Below are positions 20,827-29,651 of a stretch of 64,000 nt of DNA, in pieces. The stretch's first letter is position 1; each line of letters opens with the position of its first letter. A program made the translations under genes and the position numbers. The notes under the pieces are model-generated. The model was not told the DNA's origin. It ran no database searches and worked only from the letters and a program-made list of their open reading frames with translations. Source of the DNA: Ostrinia nubilalis (taxonomy: Eukaryota; Arthropoda; Insecta; Lepidoptera; Crambidae); contig NC_087118.1 of the NCBI RefSeq assembly GCF_963855985.1, positions 434,001 to 498,000 of the forward strand. The letters run 5' to 3'.

Positions 20827-20828
20827 TA
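20824..20828 (-). promoter_or_regulatory. TAATG stop-start overlap between ORF1 and ORF2
   Basis: On the minus strand TAA (ORF1 stop) and ATG (ORF2 start) share an A. A UAAUG termination-reinitiation signal has been shown to couple translation of the two ORFs in the silkworm LINE SART1. Use of the same mechanism here is inference from the sequence. Confidence 0.8.
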
Positions 20829-22427
20829 CGGAGCGTGGAAAGAGGAGATAGCGTAGCAAAAGTCTACGTGTTCGGCGAGGATAGATAACCTATCCATGAT
20901 GTTGCCTTCGCCATTAGTCGCGCGCAGTTTTGCGGCGATCACAAACATCTCGCCGACATTAATTTGGCCAAAGAAGTCTCTGACCAACTTAATGTCAGCC
21001 GCAGGTGAATGTGAAGGCTGGGGCATGGCCTGAGGGGCCGGGACTTTGTGGGCTGGTGCCTTAGGGGCAGGGGGACTTGGGTTAGGCGCCTGTTGGGTAG
21101 GTGCCTTTGGCGTAGCCTTAGGGGCTGGGTGGGGTTGAGGAGCCTGCTGGAGCGCGAGTGGGGCCACAGCTGTTTGGGTGGGTGTGGGAGTAAGGCTGGC
21201 AGCCTGGGTGTAGGCCAGAGGCCTAGCCCAAGCATTGGGCCTATTGGGGCGGAGGCTAGGAGCCTCACTTGCTACCGCAAAGTTGCGAGTAGCATTGATC
21301 TGCCTGGAGGCAGAGGGGATGGGGGCACGCGGCTGAGTGCGTGGAGCCCGGGGACAACCGCGATAATTCGCAGGATGACCCTGGCTACCACACAGTATGC
21401 AGCTCGGTGGTTCGGTGGCTGTGGCCTTGTCACGGACACAGTCGGCTGTGCCGTGATCGCCTAGGCACTTGACGCACCTAGGACGGGCGTGACAATTACG
21501 GGCAGCGTGCCCGTAATGTTGACAGCGGTGGCACTGGCCGGGAGCGCCGCGCTTTCGGGGTGGCTCAACTTTGAGCCCGGAGATGAAGCAAACCGTTTTC
21601 AAATTGAAAATCGATTTCGCTTCGTTGGAATAGTCCAAGACTACTTGGACTAGGTCAAATGGTTCACGTGTACGAGTCCTGTACAGACGGTGAACCTGTT
21701 TGACGGGAAAGTTTTGTGCCTTGAGGTCGGCCAAGATGGAGGCGGAGTCTAGCTCCTTGGGAAGGCCACGGATAACAACCCGCAGCTCCCTTTCCTCCTC
21801 GCGGGGGAAGGTATGATAACCGATACGGTTTTCATCAAGGAAGCGAGTTAGGGCTCGGTGCTCGTCCGAGGTGGACAAGGACACCTTAATGCCTACATTG
21901 CACGACTTAGCGTGCGAGAAATTGATGTGGCGCTCCTTGAGCGCGCCGGAAATTTTGTTCCAGGACGCCTTGTCCTGGACAAAGACTGGGGGGACTCTGG
22001 CAGTCCGGCCGGTGCTCGACTGCGAGCCGGAGGGCTGGGAAGATTGCGAGGGCTGGGATAGGCCCGAGTTGGCCTTCAGTGCCTTCGCAGGGGGGGAAGG
22101 AGGGGGAGAGGCCGCGGATTTGCGGGTCCTCTTCGGACGACTGACGGTGGTGAAGCCACCGTCATCGGCGTCTGAGACAGAGTCACATTCCATGTCCCTA
22201 CTGGGGGCATGGGATTGGTGATCTATCACAATGGAGTGCTCGTTCGTGAGCGGGATTGGTAGAGGGGCCGAGTTCGGATCGCACATGGCGTCCTCGGGAC
22301 ATGAAGGGGAAGCAGGCTCCTCATACACAGAGCTTGCGAGGGTCTTTGCCCGTATGTGGGCTTTAAATCCGGAGAGGACCTCCGGGTGAGTGGCCCGGAG
22401 GAACTTTAAGAGTTCCTCCGTGTCCAT
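20826..22427 (-). CDS. LINE ORF1: Gag-like nucleic-acid binding protein
   Basis: About 533 residues from the ATG at 22427, which has a strong context (GCCATGG). The frame extends further upstream but without another ATG. The protein has an acidic/serine N-terminal part, a region like the RNA-binding fold of jockey ORF1 proteins (REEERELRVVIRGLPKEL), and then three CCHC knuckles (CHRCQHYGHAARNC, CVKCLGDHGTADC, CILCGSQGHPANYRGC). A long Pro/Ala/Gln-rich linker with repeated AP and KAP words follows. It ends with TAA at 20828-20826. It is expected to coat LINE RNA in the ribonucleoprotein. The stop overlaps the ORF2 ATG. Confidence 0.92.
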   Translation of the reverse strand: MDTEELLKFLRATHPEVLSGFKAHIRAKTLASSVYEEPASPSCPEDAMCDPNSAPLPIPLTNEHSIVIDHQSHAPSRDMECDSVSDADDGGFTTVSRPKRTRKSAASPPPSPPAKALKANSGLSQPSQSSQPSGSQSSTGRTARVPPVFVQDKASWNKISGALKERHINFSHAKSCNVGIKVSLSTSDEHRALTRFLDENRIGYHTFPREEERELRVVIRGLPKELDSASILADLKAQNFPVKQVHRLYRTRTREPFDLVQVVLDYSNEAKSIFNLKTVCFISGLKVEPPRKRGAPGQCHRCQHYGHAARNCHARPRCVKCLGDHGTADCVRDKATATEPPSCILCGSQGHPANYRGCPRAPRTQPRAPIPSASRQINATRNFAVASEAPSLRPNRPNAWARPLAYTQAASLTPTPTQTAVAPLALQQAPQPHPAPKATPKAPTQQAPNPSPPAPKAPAHKVPAPQAMPQPSHSPAADIKLVRDFFGQINVGEMFVIAAKLRATNGEGNIMDRLSILAEHVDFCYAISSFHAP

Positions 22428-23123
22428 GGCATGGAGTTGGGTTTCGCGACGCGTGAATCTACGCCGGTTCGCAAGTCGCAACCACCGAGAAGAGCCGGCA
22501 AGAAACTCCGTGGTTATAGCGGTGTGTAAGTCCCGCACAGTCGGTGTAAACCGTGCGGGGTGAGTGGGAAAAGTGTGCCCTAACCAATGTAACTACGCCG
22601 CAACGTAGCAACGCCGCGACGTAGGGTGAGTACCTACTCCTAGCAGTCCTTCAGGAGGGCCCCGGTTGCAAAAACAACCAGGGATACGCTCCTTCAGGGA
22701 TGGAAAGTAGGGAGGGGTAGGGGGGGGTCACGCCCGGCAGTGAAAAGACTGTGAAACCGAGTGTCTCAAGGGCGAGGAGGAACGCCTCACCCTCTCAAAC
22801 GTGCCTTCCAGGAGGCCAAGGTTCACAGCCTAATATACCGGCGGCGGCAGGAAATTTCAGCGCCTTGAAAAAGGCACTGTCGGTCGCTCCCAATCGAACC
22901 GAACCGCCTTTAGAAAGGCGTTTAACTACGCTTGTTCGTTATCACCGTTAGGTATCCCAAGCGCAGCCGCGGGCAAGCCACGTAATTGTGACAAAACACC
23001 ACAGAAACAAGACTCGCAGAGCGAGGGCGATAAGCTCGAGGAACTCGGAGCGCAGCGCATGCGAGCGGGCGGGCGAGGCGGAGCGCACGTCCGTACCGTG
23101 CGAGCGATGCGAAGCGAATGTGT
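22428..23123 (-). promoter_or_regulatory. 5' UTR and presumed internal promoter of the LINE
   Basis: A GC-rich, CpG-rich leader of about 700 bp without a long ORF, between the 5' TSD and the ORF1 ATG. Jockey-type LINEs carry internal promoters in the 5' UTR. No specific promoter motif was identified by eye. Confidence 0.55.
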
Positions 23124-23385
23124 GAATGCCACGACTACGGTCGTGCTCGTTCTTTTATACAGCCATCCCCACCCAAACCGGCTAGCAGGTAGCGCCCGAC
23201 CTGTCTCGGTACGGTCAATACAACTCCTTTTACTTACTGCAAACTATTTTATAACATAACTAGACATTTACAATAAATCAAATTATAATTTATTACATTT
23301 AAAATTAATGTTGTTATTATTATTTGGTTTTATTTTTATTAAAATGATTACTAAGTAATTACATGACAATCAATATTCTACGACA

Positions 23386-24000
23386 AATAAATAAATAAAT
23401 ATCCTTGGACATTTTACACTGCATAAATGAAATAAATAAATGAAACTTACTACCTTATTTCTCACGAACGAATAAAGGTATCAAATTGAAATTTATACCA
23501 GATACCTAAGTCTATTGTACCTTTAAGCAATGAAAAAATCAAACTTCTAAGTTAACGCGATCAAAAGATACAGCAGTTTATACCGACGACACCTTAGACG
23601 AATTTCCGTCACACGCTAGGGAATCAAAACCTACAAGGTACTTCCCGTGAACTCAGAATCTTGAAATTCGGCACGAAGCAACTTTATATAGTACAGATAA
23701 AGGAAAAATTGCCAAAATGATAAATTTGAAGTTACATAAAATATTAAAATATTTTTTTTGCTTACATGACATAAAATATTTTTTTAATAATTATAAACTT
23801 ACTACTTATTTTATTTTTATTTTTATTTTACAAGGAAAACAATACAGTGTTGAAACTATGTAGACTAACATTTTAGAAAACTTATAACCATTAACATGTT
23901 TTCACATTTAGAGCCTGAGTAATGCTTGTTTATCAATAAACAAAAATAGAAAAGAAGTTACCAAGCCAAAGTTACCTACTACTAATTAAATTAAAGCTTA
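23386..24000. other. AT-rich spacer with AAAT simple repeat
   Basis: It begins with AAATAAATAAATAAATATCC TTGGACATTTTACAC, the same words as at 41,400, which I take as the tail of a common lepidopteran LINE 3' end. The rest is AT-rich, without coding signal, and probably includes the 3' UTR of the CR1-like LINE to its right. Confidence 0.5.
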
Positions 24001-24021
24001 ATACAAAAAAAAAAGCACCTT

Positions 24022-25950
24022 TCAAGAATGCACATCAAACCAGTCTTTGAAGAGATTTCGTTTAACACTATTTATGCTGGAATTGAATAAATCAATATCG
24101 GAATCGCCAGCCATAAGGTTAAAGACATTAGCAGCTCGAATAAAAAATGAGTTCTTCCTGTAATTGCTATTACTATGAGGAACAGAAAGAGTAATGGGTC
24201 GTCTTAAAGTCCTGCTAGGAGCACGTAGATTTATTAAAGAAAGGAGATGTGGGGAATCGATCTTACATTGGGCTACTTTTAATAGAAAAGTGATGTCTGC
24301 TATTTTGCGTCTATCTTGTAGCGGTAATATGTGATGTCTGCTACACCTCCCTATGTAATTATCAATGTAAGTCTTGCTCTTGTACTGTAAGTATCTCATA
24401 AATTTCCGTTGGACGCACTCCAGCCTGTTAATGTAAATATTATATTGCGGATTCCAAATCTGTGAACAATACTCGAGGATGCTACGCACATATGAGCAAT
24501 ATAACACCTTTGCTACTTTTACACTTTGGAATTGAGAACAAGAACGCATGATAAAGCCCAAGGTCCTAGTGGCTCTCTTAACTACACTATCAACGTGCAG
24601 CTCATAAGTTAATTTGGAGTCATGTATTACGCCGAGGTCCCGAACTTGGGTGAGATTCTTAAGCCCTGTCCCTTTTAATGTGTACAAGTAGTGCGTCACA
24701 TTACATTTACGACTAAAGCATATACTATGACATTTAGAAATATTTAGATCTAGTTTATTTAGCTTGCAATATTCCTCAAATCTTTGGAGATCATCCTGCA
24801 GTTTCTGGCAGTCATTTGTGTTTTGTATTTGTTTATATATTTTCATATCGTCTGCATATAATAAGAAACTTGAATGTAAAAAACAGCAAGATATATCATT
24901 TATGAAAATATTAAACAGTAGAGGGCCAAGCAGTGAACCCTGGGGCACACCAGAAGGCACAGTACACCATTTTGAACAGTAACCATTCACTGCTACGGCC
25001 TGTGTACGATTTTCTATGTAAGAAGAGAACCACCTAAACAGATTTCCATGAATTCCTGCTGACAGTAGTTTCTGTAGAAGCAATGAATGGTCTATTCGAT
25101 CAAAGGCTTTGCAATAATCAGTGAATATAGCGTGAACTTCCCCCCCTGCATCCATGCCTGAAGTTACAAATTCGGTAAATAATATTAAGTTGGATGTGGT
25201 TGACCGATTTTTTAAGAATCCATGTTGTTCAGGGATGAAAATACTAGACAGGCTATCATAAACCTGCGTATATACGATACGCTCAAAGACTTTGGCGAAC
25301 AGGCACAATTTCGATATAGGCCTATAATTGTTTACCAGGCACTTGTTAGGAGTTATAAATGCAGACTTCCATAGAACAGGGACGATACCTTCCGTTACAG
25401 AAAGCTTAAAAAGTATTGCGAGCGGCCTCGCAAGACCTTTCGAACAGTTCACAATAAATGTTGGCTCTATAAGATCCGGCCCTGCACCCTTGGTAAGGTC
25501 GAGAGATTTCAGTAAAGTATTTAAACTATCGGCGTTAATTTCTATATCACCAATGGAATGGGTATGATTTGAAGTATTTACGTTAGAATGTTTTGGTGCA
25601 ATATTGCTAGAGGGTGGAAGGAAGGTGGATTTAAAGTAAGAAGCGAAAAGCTCACAAATCTCCGCTCCAGAGTCACTTGATTGACCCTCATATTCCAAAT
25701 TAGCCGGAAGTGAATTAGCGCCCTGCTTATTTGATTTGATGAAGGACCAAAACATTTTAGGGTTTTCAATAATGGACTCTTCTGAGGTCTTCAAATACGC
25801 TATGTAACAATCTTCCTCTAGTGCTTTGGCTCTCTTACGTAGTAAGGAGAATGTATCGTAGTCCGAAATGTTTCCATATGTGCGATATTTTCTATGATAT
25901 TTATATTTCTCTTTGAGATTATATTTATATTTCTCTCTTTCTACCTACCC
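24022..25950 (-). pseudogene. CR1-like LINE reverse transcriptase, 5'-truncated
   Basis: A long open frame on the minus strand. It is open upstream of the nominal start at 25794 to about 25950, where homology fades. It encodes the linker before the RT, then the RT core: YRPISKLCLFAKVFERIV, FTDYCKAFDRIDHSLL, SGVPQGSLLGPLLFNIF and LLYADDMKIY (catalytic YADD). The thumb and C-terminal region follow (VRDLGVIHDSKLTYELH, ILEYCSQIWNPQY, RKFMRYL). The endonuclease half and ORF1 are absent. The pattern is of the CR1/jockey group, with CR1 preferred. The RT itself shows no stop or frameshift, so the copy is not old even though it is truncated. Confidence 0.85.
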
Positions 25951-26600
25951 TTTTTCACATGAACGCGTAGAGATATTAAAGTTGAAATTCATATCAAACT
26001 ATTAAATCTAATTGCCTCTAAACTGTGAAAAATTCTAAATTAACGCAAAAATTCAAAACGCTGAGGTGACCTATAATATAATCATACCGCATATTTTGAA
26101 ATTCGCCACTACTCGCAACGGAATCAAAACTTAAAGACTACTTCCCGCTGACATTGAATCTTGAATTTTGGTAAGAAACAATAGCTTAAGGTAACCTAAC
26201 AGAAAAACCCGAAACCTTTTAAAATTTTTAGGCACAGTAACTAGTTAAACCAAAACAAAGACCAACACAATCGTCATTCAATCTAATTATTTTGGTGAAT
26301 GTAATTCTGTATACAGGATGTAAAAAAACCTATCACGAAGACTGAAACTACGCATTCTGTACACCCAACCAAGTAATATGACAAAATATTATTGGTGGGA
26401 AATATTTTTTATTTTGATGATTAAAAAAATACAATATTCTGCAGCTCGCAATGTACAGCGCGCCACGCAACGCGCAACGCAATGACCGTGCCTATGTGTG
26501 TGTGAGTGTATTGGAGCGTACGCGCTTTCCCGCCACTACCTACCGCGACCGCAGAAGTATTTTGTACACAAAATTACCAGATTATTCACTTCCTACATTT
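25951..26600. other. No supported gene
   Basis: AT-rich sequence. ATACAGGATGT near 26,311 resembles termini seen in some insect DNA transposons, and a GT-rich stretch lies at 26,494-26,515. Nothing coding is recognised. Confidence 0.4.
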
Positions 26601-26644
26601 AAAAAACACATTCCTTTAGCATTTGTTTAGGTTTAGAACTAAGT

Positions 26645-27059
26645 ACTTACCGACTAATCCCCTTCGACGTCGTCTGGAATCGGCCGCTCCAACCGGACAA
26701 GTTGTGGCTCGAACTGACGGCCTTCCACGTGCAAGCAAACGCGTGCCAGGTAAATCGTGTTTTGATGCGCGCTCCAGTATTCCTTTACGTACAGACCGGT
26801 ATTTAAGTTCCTCAAATACGACACAATACACGCCTAGACGAGGCGGACGGAGGCACAATCGGCTGATTGTCCAACAGACGTTGTACAGCCAGAACAAAAA
26901 TACGTGCATCAGTACGGTTGGTGCGCTGTAGGATGTTCAGCCCGATACCTACAGCCCGCAGGGCTTCAGATGCGTTTCCACGTGCCCTCCTATAACAGTA
27001 AACCATGTTTACGTACTCACGAGCACTGTACGTATGGTTAGGCATCTTTCTAACACTCA
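26645..27059 (-). pseudogene. DUF4817-like helix-turn-helix 5' exon (host or transposon)
   Basis: From an ATG near 27059 the minus strand reads a short N-terminal domain with YSAREYVNMVYCYRRARGN and then RIFVLAVQRLLDNQP. I associate this with the DUF4817 helix-turn-helix found at the start of many insect transposase-like proteins. The frame stops at 26812, but a neighbouring frame stays open to a strong splice donor (CG|GTAAGTAC, near 26,645), so a frameshift is likely within the exon. The upstream 150 bp are CpG-rich, like a promoter. No downstream exon is recognised within the window. The family is a tentative call from pattern memory. Confidence 0.4.
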
Positions 27060-27650
27060 TTAACTTTCACTATTACCACACTCACTATCACACGTTCACA
27101 CACTAACTATCCGCACGAGAAAACAATCAAAAATCGCAAGCGCATTCGACGACCGAAGAAACCGAACTGGCCGCGCGAGCAACGCGAGGTGGGAGCGGCC
27201 TAGCAACAAAGGCGCTGCGCGCTGCCCCGCGCGGCGAGACTGACCAATAGCAGTCAAGCAATACGTCTATCGAATGTCGTCGTGTATCGGTAGCGCTTTG
27301 TTATTATTCTTAATTTTCAACTACAAATTTACGTAATTTTTAACTTAACAAAAATGTAATTTCATCACTTTAGTACAGGCAAGTCTATCAACGAATGAGA
27401 ATGTAAAAGCGGCGGCAAAAATACTTTGATTAATCTTTGGTAACTGAAGATCCGTCCTAGCATACTTAATACTTAATAATTAATGCTTTTAGCAAGCTTC
27501 CAAAATACTCAAATTTGAATGAATTGTAGATGCGCAATCGTTATTAATAAAACAATAAGAATATCAATACATTTTGATAGTTATTTCGTGTAATAAAGTT
27601 ACGTTCATTTAAAATAATCACGAACAAGACGAATCATGTTATGTAAATTA
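27060..27650. other. CpG-rich upstream region followed by AT-rich spacer
   Basis: 27,120-27,240 is GC-rich (GCGCTGCGCGCTGCCCCGCG), compatible with the 5' flank or promoter of the minus-strand exon at 26,645-27,059. The remainder is AT-rich, with no gene seen. Confidence 0.4.
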
Positions 27651-28292
27651 CTAGCGGCCGCCCGCGACTTCGTACGCGTGGATCCCATTTTACCCCCTTC
27701 ATCTATCTTACGCGGTTTAGATTTTTTCATACAAATGTTTTTTCCCGCTAACTCCCGTTCCCGTTGGAATTTCGCAATATCCTGTTGTAACTAAGCTTTA
27801 AGTTTACTAAGAGACCTTCATGCCAAATTTCAAGCGTCTAACTTAAGCGGTTTAGATTTTTCATACAAAAGGATTTTCCCGGTAATTCCTGTTCCTGTGA
27901 GAATTTCGGGAATTCTTTTCTTAGTGCACCTCTACGGTACCTAAGCTACGTCCCTTATAAATTTCAAGTGCCTACGTTTAGCCGTTTAGGCTGTGCGTGG
28001 GTATGTCAGTGAGTCAGTCATACAAAAGGAATTTCCCGCTAATTCCAGTTCCCGTGGGAATTTTGCAATATCCTGTTGTAACTAAGCTTTAAGTTTACTA
28101 AGGTACCTGCATGCCAAATTTCAAGCGTCTAACTTACGCGGTTTAGATATTTTCATACAAATGTTTTTTCCCGCTAACTCCCGTTCCCGTGGGAATTCCT
28201 AAGTATCCTATAACCTGCCCAGGAGTATGAAGAATAATTGTACCAAGTTTCGTTAAAATCCGTCGAGTAGTTTTTGTTTCTATAAGGAACAT

Positions 28293-28325
<33 letters not shown>

Positions 28326-28447
28326 AATTTTACTGATTGCATTTTTGGCATCAGTATCGATCACTAATCACCCCCTGATAGTTATTTTGAAAATATATTT
28401 CATGTACAGAATTGACCTCTCTACAGATTTATTATAAGTATAGAAGA
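27651..28447 (-). mobile_element. Non-autonomous Helitron, type 1
   Basis: On the minus strand it runs from TCTTCTATACTTATAATAAA (28447) to CGCGGGCGGCCGCTAG (27651). It is flanked by A at the 5' side and T at the 3' side, as expected for Helitron insertion. A (CAGA)n/(TCTG)n run lies at about 28,293-28,322. Two internal copies of the GGAATTCCCACGGGAACGGG-type block are present. It is homologous to the copies at 36,779, 44,042 and 52,365. It encodes no Rep/helicase. Confidence 0.8.
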
Positions 28448-28544
28448 TATTATACCCTGAAAGTTTCACTTCAAACCGGTAACTCTAACACATACGAATT
28501 TCAACTCAAAATCTTGGGCTGATAGGACTATAACTATTATTATA

Positions 28545-29118
28545 GAATTATCACTTCACGGGATTTATTGCAACAATATCTATTTTACGGTAAATAAAAT
28601 ATTTACCCTCCCGACGTTTCGGCTCGGTTGCACGAGTCATGGTTGCGGGCAGACTGAAGAAATGCGGCGTCGTCTGCTCCGGCGCGATGAGTTTTCTTCA
28701 CCCACCCGCATTTGCACAATATTTTCGTCAGTGGTACAGTCAGTCCGACAAACTACACTAACAGTGTCCGGGTTTCTCTGAGACGGCCTAGAACGCGATT
28801 TGTACTTCGTTATCACCGGATTCCACGCTGATGATAGGTTAAATCCATCTTCTCGATTGAAATTCTTATGCTTTTTAATTTCAATGGCTTCACGTATCAA
28901 CCTAACATGGTAATGCCTATCAGTTGAGAGGATTTTCGGGTCATGAAGTTCCATCCAGTGATTAACGTCCGAAGTTAACAGATGTTCAGCTATCGCAGAT
29001 TTGCACGTCTGTCGGTTCTTTACAGCCGCTATGTGTTCTTTGACTCTTTCAGCTATAGACCGCTTAGTTTGTCCTATATAAGAACTACCACAGCTGCAAT
29101 CGATCTTATAGAGATCTT
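28545..29118 (-). mobile_element. Penelope-like element, inverted 3' segment
   Basis: On the minus strand this matches the C-terminal GIY-YIG region and 3' UTR of the Penelope-like element (same 105-residue stretch beginning ELHDPKILSTDRHYH). It runs from about 29,118 to the terminal TAATTCTATAATA sequence near 28,545. It faces the plus-strand copy across a short triplication of GATCTTATAGA at 29,100-29,130, giving a large inverted repeat with arms of about 500 bp. Confidence 0.85.
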
Positions 29119-29651
29119 ATAGAGATCTTATAGAGAGAGTCAAAGAACACATAGCGGCTGTAAAGAACCGACAGACGTGCAAATCTGCGATAGCTGAACA
29201 TCTGTTAACTTCGGACGTTAATCACTGGATGGAACTTCATGACCCGAAAATCCTCTCAACTGATAGGCATTACCATGTTAGGTTGATACGTGAAGCCATT
29301 GAAATTAAAAAGCATAAGAATTTCAATCGAGAAGATGGATTTAACCTATCATCAGCGTGGAATCCGGTGATAACGAAGTACAAATCGCGTTCTAGGCCGT
29401 CTCAGAGAAACCCGGACACTGTTAGTGTAGTTTGTCGGACTGACTGTACCACTGACGAAAATATTGTGCAAATGCGGGTGGGTGAAGAAAACTCATCGCG
29501 CCGGAGCAGACGACGCCGCATCTCTTCAGTCTGCCCGCGACCATGACTCGTGCAACCGAGCCGAAACGTCGGGAGGGTAAATATTTTATTTACCGTAAAA
29601 TAGATATTGTTGCAATAAATCCCGTGAAGTGATAATTCTATAATAAAAAAA
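29119..29651 (+). repeat. Penelope-like element, upstream direct partial copy (pLTR)
   Basis: Nearly identical to 31,786-32,295, the C-terminus plus 3' UTR of the element; one A/G difference was noticed, at 29,395 versus 32,044. It ends where the complete copy begins. Penelope-like elements characteristically carry such pseudo-LTRs formed by a partial copy joined to the 5' end. Confidence 0.85.

Larger units (their letters stand above)
17523..23123 (-). mobile_element. Full-length jockey-clade LINE
   Basis: A 5.6-kb non-LTR retrotransposon on the minus strand. The order is a GC-rich 5' UTR (about 23123 to 22428), ORF1, ORF2 overlapping at TAATG, a 3' UTR of about 350 bp, and a poly(A) tail seen as 18 T at 17523-17540. 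The 12-bp TSD GAATGCCACGAC lies at 17511-17522 and 23124-23135. Both ORFs are open without breaks, so the copy is a candidate for recent or current activity. Its GC content is clearly higher than the surroundings. A truncated relative is at 2131-3802. Confidence 0.95.
17487..23385. repeat. 286-bp repeat, copy B, split by a LINE
   Basis: The left 36 bp (17487-17522) and right 250 bp (23136-23385) together match copy A exactly in length. The LINE inserted between them, duplicating GAATGCCACGAC. The comparison with copy A gives the empty target site. Confidence 0.85.

Noticed and set aside
21048..21464. Plus-strand frames across the LINE ORF1 and ORF2
   Set aside because: GC-rich shadows of the minus-strand coding sequence.
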